Shown: piece by piece, positions 1 to 8,959 of the stretch
Layout: each line of letters starts with the position of its first letter
How positions within the stretch are numbered: the stretch's first letter is position 1
Source of the DNA: Mycolicibacterium aurum
GTDB lineage: Bacteria > Actinomycetota > Actinomycetes > Mycobacteriales > Mycobacteriaceae
Assembly: GCA_900078775.1 (NCBI GenBank)
Contig: LT549889.1
Coordinates: forward strand, 2,914,001 to 2,978,000
Direction of reading: 5' to 3'
Length of the DNA: 64,000 nucleotides
Notes under the pieces: model-generated
What the model was told of the DNA's origin: nothing
Seen by the model: the letters and a program-made list of their open reading frames with translations, nothing else
Database searches by the model: none
Made by a program: the position numbers and the translations under genes

Positions 1-401
1 CAACCATGTTGCCCCCTTCGGCGTCGGATCGCTCGGCGGATGCCGTACGTCCACCGCGACGACTTCGCCGCGATCCCCATATCGCCTTCGCCCACCCCAG
101 CGCAGGATGCGCTATTTCTAGCACACTTCTGGCGCAGCGTCTCTGCTCACGTGCTCTCACCGTTAACACGTTGCTATCTTTCAACTTTTGCGCACGAAAT
201 GACCCGCAGAAGCAAGGTAAAGTCGCCGTTAAATGTGCTGTGTACAGCTACTTAGCTCGTTGCACAGGATAGGACTCGATCTTGAATTTGCGGACCAGTT
301 AGTTTTCTATTTCATCAGTGCCGCTACTTTTTTCGGCAAGCTGCTACAGTTTCAGCGAACTCTCGGTACATCTCGACGGACGTCCGGAAACAGACTTGTC
401 G
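1..401. other. Intergenic region; possible minus-strand start at the left edge
   Basis: I see no convincing gene here; the open frames have poor codon bias. Read on the minus strand, a purine-rich AAGGGGG stretch lies a few bases before an ATG at position 7, so a leftward gene may begin just outside the window. The AT-richer stretch around 160-330 probably holds the promoter of the SGNH hydrolase operon, but I cannot fix -35 and -10 boxes. Confidence 0.4.
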
Positions 402-1355
402 ATGGAGCATCCGAGCACTTCCGGAAAGGCACGACGCCACGTGACACCCAGGAAAACAACAAGGCGGATGAGCCTCTTCGCGGTCGTGACCGCGTCAACC
501 GTTGCGGTGTTCGGGCTCTGCGCGGCCGGCGCGGATGCGTGGCACGAACGCACCGACGTCACCTACTACGTATCGGTCGGCGACTCCTACGCCGCGGGTT
601 ACCGCGCCGATGGGACGTCAGGCATCGATGCGGGTGACGGTTACGCGTACCGGTTGACCGAATTCCTCAACCGGTCGGGCCGCTCGGAGTTACGGAACTT
701 CGGCTGTGTCGGCCAGACCGCTCACGGGATGCAGCACGACAACGGCTGCGCCGCAGACGCTTCGACTTCAGGCGGAGTGGACTACTCCGGGACCAGCCAG
801 CTTCGGGCTGCCGCGGAGTTCATGGCAGAGCACCGCGGCCAGATCCGCCTGGTCACCATCGCCATGGGCGCCAACGATATCCTCCGGTGCCTCGATCATT
901 CCGATGACGATGCCATCCAGCAGTGTGCGGAGCAGACATCGGTCGAAATCCGGGAGATACTGGGCGGATTCCTTGCCGCGACACGCGAACTGCTCGGGCA
1001 CGAGGTCCCGATCGTCGGGATCTCCTACTTCAACGTCTTCCATGCCGCAGGCCTGGCCGGCGCGATCGATGCCGGCCGCCGCGGCACGCTGTCGCAGATG
1101 CTGTTCGACAACTACCTCAATCCCAGTCTTCAGGACATCTATTCAAGGGCTGGTGCACATTTCGTCGACGTGTCGATGCTGGCAGGCGCCGACCTACCCG
1201 ACAGCAGGATGTCCCCCCTGCCGGGGCACGGCACCGTCAGCGCTGCCACCGCCCGGATATGCGTTCTGACGTACTACTGCTCGGATCACGATCCACACCC
1301 GAACCGGGCCGGGCATGCGTTGATCGCCAAGGCCATCGAGGAGGCAATCACATGA
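402..1355 (+). CDS. Exported SGNH/GDSL-family hydrolase
   Basis: Predicted secreted esterase or lipase of the SGNH hydrolase superfamily, about 317 aa. After a basic N-terminus (KTTRR) and a hydrophobic segment (residues about 25-45) the mature part begins near DAWHERTDV. The catalytic Ser sits in SVGDSYAAGY (residues about 58-67), block III in MGANDIL, and the Asp/His pair in DPHPNRAGH near the C-terminus, so all four SGNH blocks are recognisable. The ATG at 402 was chosen because it gives a typical signal or anchor region; a start at 468 is also possible. The stop overlaps the ATG of the glycosyltransferase gene (ATGA), which indicates one operon. Substrate unknown; trimming or transferring an acyl group on a glycoconjugate is an inference from the neighbours. 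Confidence 0.8.
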   Translation: MEHPSTSGKARRHVTPRKTTRRMSLFAVVTASTVAVFGLCAAGADAWHERTDVTYYVSVGDSYAAGYRADGTSGIDAGDGYAYRLTEFLNRSGRSELRNFGCVGQTAHGMQHDNGCAADASTSGGVDYSGTSQLRAAAEFMAEHRGQIRLVTIAMGANDILRCLDHSDDDAIQQCAEQTSVEIREILGGFLAATRELLGHEVPIVGISYFNVFHAAGLAGAIDAGRRGTLSQMLFDNYLNPSLQDIYSRAGAHFVDVSMLAGADLPDSRMSPLPGHGTVSAATARICVLTYYCSDHDPHPNRAGHALIAKAIEEAIT

Positions 1356-2479
1356 CCCCCCGGGTACTGATGGTGACCCCGGGCTTCCGCGGCCGACCGG
1401 GTGGGGTCGAGGTGCACTGCTCGGAACTGGTCGCCGGATTGGCCCGGTACGACGTGGATATCGAGGTGATCACGGCGACGCGAGATATCCGGCGGCGGGT
1501 GCAGAAATCGCATGGTGACTGCGACTCGACGGTCTACCCCGCCTGGCGGACGCAAGCGATGTCGATCGCGCCACGCGTCGTACTCGGGGCGGCGCGCCGG
1601 CAATCTGCAGCGGACATCGTGCATGTGCACAGTTATCACGCCACGACCGCGGTGGCGGCCCTGGTGACCCGGAAGCCTGTCGTCTTCACCCCGCACTACC
1701 ACGGGCAACAGGGTCACTCGGTGACAGCCGGATTGTTGCACAAGGGATTCCGGTATCTCGGGGCACGGGTCCTGCGACGAGCCGACGCGATCATCTGCGT
1801 ATCACAAGCCGAACGTGACCTGCTCGTCTCCGACTTCCCGTTCGTCACGGAAAAGGTCGAGGTGATACCGAACGGCGTGCACGTCGAGGAACTCAGGGGT
1901 GCCGAGCCGTTCCCGAAGACCACCCCGACAGTCCTGTGTGTCGGGCGCCTGGAACCCTACAAACGCTTCGCCGACGTCATCCGGTGCTTGCCCGACGTCG
2001 CACCGCGCGCCCGCCTGGTCATCATCGGCGGTGGCAGTCAAGAGGACGAACTGCGTTCCCTGGTGACCGATCTCGGGCTCGACGACCGCGTGCAGCTATG
2101 CGGGCGCATCGACACCGACATCCTGCGGCGGTGGTATCGAACCGCCGATGTGCTCGTCTCGATGTCCGACCACGAAGCATTCGGCATGGTCCCGCTGGAA
2201 GCCGCTGCCGCGGGTGCTCGGGTGGTACTCAGCGACATCCCCGCCCACCGCGAAGTGTTCGCCGACCACCTGCGTGGCCGCGGGGCCGTGGTCGGTGACG
2301 ACTCACCACTGGCACAGCACATATCGGCACAACTGGCCCTAGGGCGCCTTTCGACACCGGCCGAGGTGCCCAGCTGGCAGTCGATCGCCGACCGGACCGC
2401 GCAGACGTATCAGCGGCTGACAGCACGTTCTGGCTCACCATCCCTGGAAGTACCACGGCGTCGAGAGGTAACACGATGA
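1352..2479 (+). CDS. GT4-family glycosyltransferase
   Basis: Probable retaining glycosyltransferase of the GT-B fold, family 4, 375 aa. The N-terminal acceptor domain contains the glycine-rich GFRGRPGGVE loop (residues 11-20). The C-terminal nucleotide-sugar domain opens with CVGRLEPYKRF (about 196-206) and carries the E-x7-E type signature in SDHEAFGMVPLEAAAAG (about 268-284), with both Glu residues present. No signal peptide, so it should work on the cytoplasmic membrane face. It starts with a 4-bp overlap with the SGNH hydrolase gene and its end overlaps the next ATG by 4 bp. Together the three genes suggest building and acylating a sugar-containing lipid. The sugar donor and acceptor cannot be told from the sequence. 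Confidence 0.85.
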   Translation: MTPRVLMVTPGFRGRPGGVEVHCSELVAGLARYDVDIEVITATRDIRRRVQKSHGDCDSTVYPAWRTQAMSIAPRVVLGAARRQSAADIVHVHSYHATTAVAALVTRKPVVFTPHYHGQQGHSVTAGLLHKGFRYLGARVLRRADAIICVSQAERDLLVSDFPFVTEKVEVIPNGVHVEELRGAEPFPKTTPTVLCVGRLEPYKRFADVIRCLPDVAPRARLVIIGGGSQEDELRSLVTDLGLDDRVQLCGRIDTDILRRWYRTADVLVSMSDHEAFGMVPLEAAAAGARVVLSDIPAHREVFADHLRGRGAVVGDDSPLAQHISAQLALGRLSTPAEVPSWQSIADRTAQTYQRLTARSGSPSLEVPRRREVTR

Positions 2480-3744
2480 TCACCAACCTGCGCGGGTCCC
2501 GTCCGTCCCGGCCCAGTTGGATAGACCGCAGCTGGGCGAACCACTACTCGGTGCTGTCCCTGAACCCGATCGAAGCGCCCGACATCGCGCAACTGAAGGC
2601 GGACCTGCTCGAGTTCATGGCAGGCGACCCGACGAACCCGCTGAACTGTGTCCTCAGCCCGGACGGCCGGCGCTGGGTCGAGGTGGACGAGGCAGAACGT
2701 GTCGCGCACATCGACCGCATCGTGGTGCCGACCGGACTCTTCGATACCGAAGATCCGTACGACTACCTGTTCCAGTACGCACCGGCCCCGGACTCGGGCC
2801 TTGCGTTCAAAATACTCATCGGGCCGGATGCGCTGAGCTGCTTCGTCTCCCACGTGGTCGGCGACGCCGTGGTGGTCTGCTCGCTCGCCGTCCTGCTGAC
2901 CCTGGGTGATGTCCACGGGCTGCGTCACCTCCGGCCGGACTCCGGGATGGACCTGGCGGTACGACTGCTCGGCGCGGAGCTGCGAACCCACTACAGGTCG
3001 TGGTGGCGCTATTTCTGTGCTGCACCGAAGCCCGGGACAGCCGTGGTCCCGACCGGTGCCGGTAAAGCCGTGCCGGCGACGATCAGCAGCGCCGCCGTCG
3101 GTCACCGAGTGTCGCCGGAAGCGGTGGCAGCACTGCAGGACTGGCGCCGGAGCACCTGCCCGGATATTTCGATGTCCGGGCTGATCGCGGCGGCGGTCCA
3201 CCGTGCGTTGACCCGGCACGGCCTCCAGATGAACCCGGACGGCTTCTTCACGTTGGTGGATCTTCGGCGGTATCTGCCGCAGAAGCAGGCACTGCGCCCG
3301 GGGAATATCGTCAAGAGCCTTTTCATCCCCGCATCGATGGACGACCCATCGCAGGTCGCTGCCGGCATCAAGGAAACCGTGTCATCCGCCCGCGCTGTAC
3401 CGGCATTGGCGGTCGGCGCCCTCAGTACCGGACTCGGGCTCGGCTCGCGGGAGCCGGCGATCACCGAAACCGCGCAGACCACCATGACTTTCAATTACAT
3501 GATGCGACTTCCGGGTATCGACCACATCCCCTGGCGCGATGCCGACGCAGCCCGGTTCTGGTCGATGTCCTACCCGTGCTCGCCGGGCAATCTGGCGATC
3601 TTCGCGTGCGGGGCTGCCGGGGCGATCCACTTCTCGGCCAGTCTCGTACCCGAGCTCCTCGATAAGTCCGCGGTCCAGAAAGCCTTGCGGGAACTCGACG
3701 ATATACCGGGCCTGCTGGCACCGGAGTCCGTGGAGGTCATCTGA
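2476..3744 (+). CDS. Condensation-domain-like acyltransferase
   Basis: A 422-aa protein that resembles CoA/carrier-dependent acyltransferases of the condensation-domain superfamily, the group that includes mycobacterial PapA proteins. The HxxxD active-site motif is seen as SHVVGDAVVV (His126, Asp130), slightly off the usual HHxxxDG because the first His is Ser and the Gly is Ala. A second signature, VDLRRYLP, matches the conserved Asp/Arg region in the C-terminal half, followed by an NYM motif. It is the last gene of a three-gene overlapping operon after an SGNH hydrolase and a GT4 enzyme, which supports acylation of a glycosylated product. It converges with the DUF4233 gene and leaves only 9 bp between stops. 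Assignment to the superfamily is fairly sure, the substrate is not known. Confidence 0.7.
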   Translation: MITNLRGSRPSRPSWIDRSWANHYSVLSLNPIEAPDIAQLKADLLEFMAGDPTNPLNCVLSPDGRRWVEVDEAERVAHIDRIVVPTGLFDTEDPYDYLFQYAPAPDSGLAFKILIGPDALSCFVSHVVGDAVVVCSLAVLLTLGDVHGLRHLRPDSGMDLAVRLLGAELRTHYRSWWRYFCAAPKPGTAVVPTGAGKAVPATISSAAVGHRVSPEAVAALQDWRRSTCPDISMSGLIAAAVHRALTRHGLQMNPDGFFTLVDLRRYLPQKQALRPGNIVKSLFIPASMDDPSQVAAGIKETVSSARAVPALAVGALSTGLGLGSREPAITETAQTTMTFNYMMRLPGIDHIPWRDADAARFWSMSYPCSPGNLAIFACGAAGAIHFSASLVPELLDKSAVQKALRELDDIPGLLAPESVEVI

Positions 3745-3753
3745 CCGGGCCGA

Positions 3754-4155
3754 TCAGTCGCCTTGCGGCGGCGGACCGGGCTGCTGATAGGGCAGCAGCC
3801 CGCGGGCCTGTCGGCGCTTGACCTCGGCCCGCAGGTAGATCATCAACGCCCAGACACCGGCGAAGATGACGCCGATGAACCCGATTCCGCCGTGGATCAA
3901 CGCACCCGCGACGAACACGGCCTGGATCCCGAGGTTCACCCAGATGATGCCGGGGCGGCCCTGCACACCGGACAGCAGGATCAGCACCACCGCCATCCCG
4001 ATCAGGAAGCTACCGGCGCCGACGGTCAGACCGTCCTCCCCCGCCGCGACGACGGGCAGGGCCAGCAGGACGACGATGGCCTCCAGGATGTGGATGCCGG
4101 CCATGATGCCCCGGAAACTGCGCCACGGGTCGCCGGTGGGGGCTGCGCCGCTCAC
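3754..4155 (-). CDS. DUF4233 integral membrane protein (Rv2446c-like)
   Basis: Small membrane protein of 133 aa with about four hydrophobic segments (around residues 15-40, 45-65, 70-90 and 90-110) and a basic, proline-rich tail. Its position directly after folC, with a GTGA overlap between the folC stop and its GTG start, matches the Rv2447c-Rv2446c arrangement of M. tuberculosis, and the sequence fits the DUF4233 family. Function is unknown. In M. tuberculosis the next gene is ndk; here the neighbour is instead the convergent acyltransferase gene, so the locus has been rearranged just beyond this point. Confidence 0.85.
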   Translation of the reverse strand: MSGAAPTGDPWRSFRGIMAGIHILEAIVVLLALPVVAAGEDGLTVGAGSFLIGMAVVLILLSGVQGRPGIIWVNLGIQAVFVAGALIHGGIGFIGVIFAGVWALMIYLRAEVKRRQARGLLPYQQPGPPPQGD

Positions 4156-5555
4156 TGTGGATCCCGCCCGAACAGCGTGCGCGCCGCGCCCGCGGTGACA
4201 ACCGAACCTGTGATGACCATGCCGCTCCCCGAATATCCCTCGCCGTCGTTGCCGGACTCTTCGACCAGCGCCGTGGCCACCTCGATCGCATCCGGCAGTG
4301 TCGCGGCCACCGCGACCCGTTCCGGGCCGAACCGCTCCTCGGCGCGCGCCGCGAGCGCCTCGACGTCCATCGCCCGCGGTGACCCGTTGTGGGTCACCAC
4401 GACCATGTCGAACGCCGGTTCCAGGGCTTCCAGGATGCCGTCGACGTCCTTGTCGGCCATCACCGACAGCACGCCGACCAGATGGCGGAAGTCGAACTCG
4501 TCGGCCAGCGCCTGGGCCAGCGCCGCCGCGCCCGCCGGATTGTGGGCGGCGTCGATGAACACCGTGGGGGCGCTGCGCACCCGCTCCAGCCGGCCCGGGC
4601 TGCTGACGGCGGCGAAGCCGGCGCGCACCGCGTCGATATCGAGTTGACGGTCCGCCCCGGCACCGAAGAACGCCTCCACCGCGGCCAGCGCGAGGACGGC
4701 GTTGTGCGCCTGGTGCTCGCCGTGCAGCGGCAGGAAGATCTCGTCGTACACCCCGCCGAGGCCCTGCAGGGTCAGCAGCTGACCGCCGATGGCAACCTGG
4801 CGCTCCAGGATGGTGAACTCCGAATCCTCGCGCGCCACAGCGGCATCCGCGCGCACCGTCTCGGCCAGCAGCACCTCCATCGCCTCGGGTACCTGGCGCC
4901 CGATGATCGCGACGGTGTCGGTCGGAACCAGATCGTCTTCCTGGCGGGTGATGATGCCGGCCTTCTCCCCGGCGATCTCGGCCAGCGTGTCACCGAGATA
5001 GTCGGTGTGGTCCATGCCGATCGGGGTGATCACCGCGACCGGCGCGTTCACCACGTTGGTGGCATCCCAGCGCCCACCCAGCCCGGTCTCGACCACCGCG
5101 ACGTCGACCGGCGCGTCGGCGAAGGCCGCGAACGCCATGGCGGTGAGCACCTCGAACTTGCTCATCTTCGGCCCGCCCGCGGCCTCGGACTGCTGGTCCA
5201 CCAGTTCGATGAACGGTTCCAGCTCGCGGTAGGTCTCCACGTACTGCGCCGGGCTGATCGGCTTGCCGTCGATGGAGATCCGCTCGACCGCCGACTGCAG
5301 GTGCGGGCTGACGGTGCGCCCGGTGCGCCGATGCAGTGCGGTCAGCAACGCGTCGATGATCCGGGCGACCGACGTCTTGCCGTTGGTGCCGGCGATGTGG
5401 ATCGACGGGTAGCTGCGCTGCGGGGAACCGAGCAGCTCCAGCAGCGCCGCGATGCGCGCGGTGCTGGGCTCGATCTTGGTCTCCGGCCACCGCTGGTCGA
5501 GCAGATGCTCGACCTGCAGCAGCGCCGCGATCTCGTCCGGCATGGGCTGGTTCAT
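4152..5555 (-). CDS. folC: Bifunctional folylpolyglutamate synthase / dihydrofolate synthase
   Basis: Cytoplasmic ligase of the Mur ligase superfamily that adds glutamate to dihydropteroate and to reduced folates with ATP; 467 aa, normal for mycobacterial FolC. The P-loop is seen in IHIAGTNGKTSVARI (about residue 55-70) and the second domain contains the conserved VFIDAAHNPAGA stretch that binds the phosphate. It sits immediately downstream of valS in the same direction, as in other mycobacteria, with about 10 bp between the valS stop and the folC start. The ATG at 5555 was taken because it keeps the conserved N-terminal helix; another ATG four codons in (5543) is possible. Confidence 0.95.
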   Translation of the reverse strand: MNQPMPDEIAALLQVEHLLDQRWPETKIEPSTARIAALLELLGSPQRSYPSIHIAGTNGKTSVARIIDALLTALHRRTGRTVSPHLQSAVERISIDGKPISPAQYVETYRELEPFIELVDQQSEAAGGPKMSKFEVLTAMAFAAFADAPVDVAVVETGLGGRWDATNVVNAPVAVITPIGMDHTDYLGDTLAEIAGEKAGIITRQEDDLVPTDTVAIIGRQVPEAMEVLLAETVRADAAVAREDSEFTILERQVAIGGQLLTLQGLGGVYDEIFLPLHGEHQAHNAVLALAAVEAFFGAGADRQLDIDAVRAGFAAVSSPGRLERVRSAPTVFIDAAHNPAGAAALAQALADEFDFRHLVGVLSVMADKDVDGILEALEPAFDMVVVTHNGSPRAMDVEALAARAEERFGPERVAVAATLPDAIEVATALVEESGNDGEGYSGSGMVITGSVVTAGAARTLFGRDPQ

Positions 5556-5565
5556 GCGCAGGCGC

Positions 5566-8208
5566 TCATTGCAGTCCCTGCAGGCGCGCGGTGATCCGCT
5601 GCACCTCTTCGGTCGCCAGCTGTTGGCGGGCCTTGATCTTCTCCACGACCGCCTCGGGCGCCTTGGCCAGGAACGCCTCGTTGCCGAGTTTGCCTGTGGT
5701 CTGGGCCAGTTCCTTCTGTGCGGCCGCCAGATCCTTCTCCAGCCGTTTGCGTTCGGCGGCGACGTCCACGGTGCCCGAGGTGTCCAGTTCGACGACGACG
5801 GTGCCGCCGGTCAGGCGCACCTCCACGGCCGCGGACGGGGTGAATCCGCCGGCGGGTTCGGTGAGCCAGGCCAGCGAGGTGATCGCGGGCAGCTGCGCCG
5901 CCAGATCCGCCTCGTCGATGCCGACCAGCTTGGCCGGGACCCGCTGGCGGTCGTTGAGCCCCTGGTCGCTGCGGAACCTGCGCACCTCGGTGATCAGCTT
6001 CTGCATATCGGTGATCCGCTGGGTGGCAACCGAATCCAGCGCGATGCCGGAGCCGGCCGGCCACTCGGCGATGACCAGCGACTCGCCGCCGGTCAGCGTC
6101 TTCCACAGCGTCTCGGTGACGAACGGCATCACCGGGTGCAGCAGTTTGAGCAGGTTGTCCAGCACCGTGGCCAGCACCACGGCGGTGTTGGCGGCCTGCT
6201 CGGGCTCGTTGAGCTGCACCTTGGCGAGCTCGAGGTACCAGTCGCAGAACTCGTCCCACGCAAAGTGGTAGATCGACTCGCACGCGCGGCTGAACTCGTA
6301 GCTCTCCATCGCCGAATCCGCTTCGGCGCGAACCTCTTCCAACCGGCCCAGGATCCAACGGTCGGCGTCGGTGAGCTCGCCGAGGTCCGGCAACGGCGCA
6401 AGCGCGGCACCGTTCATCAACGCGAACTTGGTGGCGTTGAAGATCTTGGTGGCGAAGTTGCGCGAGGCGCGGGCGTGGTCCTCGCCGATGGACAGGTCAC
6501 CGCCCGGGCTGGCGCCGCGGGCCAGGGTGAAGCGCAGCGCGTCGGCGCCGAACTTCTCCACCCAGTCCAGCGGGTCGATGCCGTTGCCCTTGGACTTGCT
6601 CATCTTGCGACCGAACTCGTCGCGGATCAGCCCGTGCAGGAAGACGTTCTTGAACGGGACAGCGCCCGCCCCGATCGCGTCGTCACCGGCCACGAAGGTG
6701 CCGAACATCATCATCCGGGCCACCCAGAAGAACAGAATGTCGTATCCGGTGACGAGAACCGTCGTCGGATAGAACTTCTCCAACTCGGGGGTGCGGTCGG
6801 GCCACCCCATGGTGGAGAACGGCCACAGCGCCGAGGAGAACCAGGTGTCCAGCACGTCGGGGTCCTGCTCCCAGCCCTCGGGCGGGGTCTCGTCCGGTCC
6901 CAGGCAGACCTGCTGACCGTCGGGGCCGTGCCAGATCGGGATGCGGTGGCCCCACCACAGCTGGCGCGAGATGCACCAGTCGTGCATGTTGTCCACCCAG
7001 CCGAACCAGCGCGGTTCCAGGCTGGCCGGGTGGATCACGGTGTCCCCGTTGCGCACCGCATCGCCGGCGGCCTTGGCCAGTGATTCGACGTTGACCCACC
7101 ACTGCAGGCTCAGCCGCGGTTCGATCGGCTCACCGCTGCGCTCGGAATGCCCGACGCTGTGCAGGTAGGGACGCTTCTCGGCGACGATGCGGCCCTCGGC
7201 CGCCAGCGCTTCGCGCACCGCGGCCCGGGCCTCGAAGCGGTCCATCCCGTCGAACCGGGTGCCGGTGCCGGTGATGGCGCCGACGGTGTCCAGGATCGAG
7301 GGCATCGGCAGGTTGTGCCGCAGCCCGATCTCGAAGTCGTTCGGATCGTGGGCCGGGGTGACTTTGACTGCACCGGTGCCGAATTCGGGATCGACGTGGG
7401 AGTCCGCGACGATGACGATCTCGCGGTCCAGGAACGGGTGCGCCAGGGTCTTGCCGACCAGCGCGCGGTAACGCTCGTCATCCGGGTGCACCGCGATGGC
7501 GGTATCCCCGAGCATGGTCTCCAGCCGGGTGGTGGCCACCACGATGTGCGGTTCGTCGTCGTTCATCGAGCCGTACCGGAACGAGACCAGTTCGCCCTCG
7601 ACGTCCTCGTACTTGACCTCAAGGTCGCTGATCGCGGTCTGCAGCACCGGGGACCAGTTCACCAGCCGCTCGGCCTGGTAGATCAGCCCGGCGTCGTAGA
7701 GTCGTTTGAAGATGGTGCGGACCGCGCGCGACAGCCCCTCGTCCATGGTGAACCGGTCGCGGCTCCAGTCCACGCCGTCACCGAGGCGGCGCATCTGCCC
7801 GCCGATGGTGCCACCGGACTCCCGCTTCCAGTCCCACACCTTCTCGACGAACGCCTCGCGGCCGAAGTCCTCTTTGGTCTTGCCGTCCGCGGCGAGTTGC
7901 TTCTCCACCACGGACTGGGTGGCGATGCCGGCGTGGTCCATGCCGGGCAGCCACAGCACCTCGTAACCCTGCATCCGGCGGCGCCGGGTCAGCGCGTCCA
8001 TCAGGGTGTGGTCGAGCGCGTGGCCCATGTGCAGGCTGCCGGTCACGTTCGGTGGCGGCAGCACGATCGAATAGGCCGGCTTGTCGCTGCTGGGGTCGGC
8101 GGTGAAGTACCCGGCGTCCACCCAGCCCTGATAGAGGTCGCTTTCTACCGCGCTCGGCTCCCAGGACTTGGGAAGGGCATCGGCACGGTCACGAGGGCTG
8201 GCGGTCAC
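5566..8208 (-). CDS. valS: Valyl-tRNA synthetase
   Basis: Class Ia aminoacyl-tRNA synthetase, 880 aa, full length. It charges tRNA-Val in the cytoplasm. The HIGH-type motif is [12 protein letters not shown] (about residue 57-68) and the KMSKS motif is seen as [11 protein letters not shown] (about 565-575). An editing domain (CP1) separates them. The C-terminus after about residue 800 is the valine-enzyme-specific coiled coil, rich in Lys/Glu/Ala ([18 protein letters not shown]). The GTG start at 8208 gives the expected N-terminus [18 protein letters not shown]. valS and folC form an operon in this order across mycobacteria. Confidence 0.97.
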   Translation of the reverse strand: MTASPRDRADALPKSWEPSAVESDLYQGWVDAGYFTADPSSDKPAYSIVLPPPNVTGSLHMGHALDHTLMDALTRRRRMQGYEVLWLPGMDHAGIATQSVVEKQLAADGKTKEDFGREAFVEKVWDWKRESGGTIGGQMRRLGDGVDWSRDRFTMDEGLSRAVRTIFKRLYDAGLIYQAERLVNWSPVLQTAISDLEVKYEDVEGELVSFRYGSMNDDEPHIVVATTRLETMLGDTAIAVHPDDERYRALVGKTLAHPFLDREIVIVADSHVDPEFGTGAVKVTPAHDPNDFEIGLRHNLPMPSILDTVGAITGTGTRFDGMDRFEARAAVREALAAEGRIVAEKRPYLHSVGHSERSGEPIEPRLSLQWWVNVESLAKAAGDAVRNGDTVIHPASLEPRWFGWVDNMHDWCISRQLWWGHRIPIWHGPDGQQVCLGPDETPPEGWEQDPDVLDTWFSSALWPFSTMGWPDRTPELEKFYPTTVLVTGYDILFFWVARMMMFGTFVAGDDAIGAGAVPFKNVFLHGLIRDEFGRKMSKSKGNGIDPLDWVEKFGADALRFTLARGASPGGDLSIGEDHARASRNFATKIFNATKFALMNGAALAPLPDLGELTDADRWILGRLEEVRAEADSAMESYEFSRACESIYHFAWDEFCDWYLELAKVQLNEPEQAANTAVVLATVLDNLLKLLHPVMPFVTETLWKTLTGGESLVIAEWPAGSGIALDSVATQRITDMQKLITEVRRFRSDQGLNDRQRVPAKLVGIDEADLAAQLPAITSLAWLTEPAGGFTPSAAVEVRLTGGTVVVELDTSGTVDVAAERKRLEKDLAAAQKELAQTTGKLGNEAFLAKAPEAVVEKIKARQQLATEEVQRITARLQGLQ

Positions 8209-8262
8209 CCAACGATTCTAGGGAAACCCGTCGGCGTACCTTGCCGGCACCCGCCGGGTGGG

Positions 8263-8871
8263 CTACTTCTTGCCTCCGAGCAGTCCGCCCAGGATGTCGC
8301 CGATCACATTTCCCTGGTTGTTGCCCTGACCTCCGCCCAGCACGCTGCCCAGGATGCTGCCGAGCGGATTGTTACCTCCGCCACCGCCGCCCCCGAGAAT
8401 GCTGCCCAGCACATCACCGAGACCCCCGCCGCCGGACGGCGCGGCCTGCGGCTGCGCACCGGCGCCGGCCCCGAACTTCTTGCCGATGTAGGCCAGCACG
8501 ATCGGCGCCAGGATCGGCAGCAGCTGTTTGATCAGGTCACTGTTGCCGGCACCGGTGCCCGACAGCGCCGAGGCCACCGAATTGCTGTCGTTGCCACCGA
8601 AGATGGTGGCGACGATCTTGTCGCCCTGACCGGGGTCGACGTCGTCCACGTTGACCCCGCCGTCGAGCAGCCCGCTGGCCGCCTGCGAACCCACCTCGGT
8701 CTCCAGATCGGTCGAGTCGATGTCGTCGGCCTGCACGTTGGCCTGCAGCCCACCCACCAGCGCGGGCACCAACGTCCGGATGGCGTTGTTCACCTCGCCT
8801 TCGTCGGCGCCCAGCTTGGTCGCGATCTGCTGAACAGGAATCTGCGCGAAAAGTTCATCCAACCCCGCCAT
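8263..8871 (-). CDS. DUF937 domain-containing protein
   Basis: A 202-aa protein of unknown function that matches the DUF937 family. The N-terminal 120 residues are predicted helical (MAGLDELFAQIPVQQIATKL and following), with the typical FGG.D run in IFGGNDSNSVASALSG. After about residue 130 the protein becomes a low-complexity tail very rich in Gly, Leu and Ile (repeats such as GGGGLGDVLGSILGGG and ILGGLLGGKK). No signal peptide is visible. It lies upstream of valS in the same direction, but the 54-bp gap and different codon composition of the tail suggest it may have its own promoter. Confidence 0.75.
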   Translation of the reverse strand: MAGLDELFAQIPVQQIATKLGADEGEVNNAIRTLVPALVGGLQANVQADDIDSTDLETEVGSQAASGLLDGGVNVDDVDPGQGDKIVATIFGGNDSNSVASALSGTGAGNSDLIKQLLPILAPIVLAYIGKKFGAGAGAQPQAAPSGGGGLGDVLGSILGGGGGGGNNPLGSILGSVLGGGQGNNQGNVIGDILGGLLGGKK

Positions 8872-8896
8872 GTCTCACCTATCTCCGTTGATGTGA

Positions 8897-8914
8897 GGTC
8901 CCCCGAAAGGGACC
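8897..8914 (-). terminator. Weak hairpin between the Rv2449c-like gene and DUF937
   Basis: A 6-bp stem (GGTCCC/GGGACC) with loop CCGAAA follows the stop of the saccharopine-dehydrogenase-like gene and precedes the DUF937 start. It is short and lacks a clear T-run, so it is only a possible terminator. Confidence 0.3.
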
Positions 8915-8959
8915 CTAGCGAGTCCGATCGCCGTCCACAGGGGTTCGGCGCGGGCCGAA

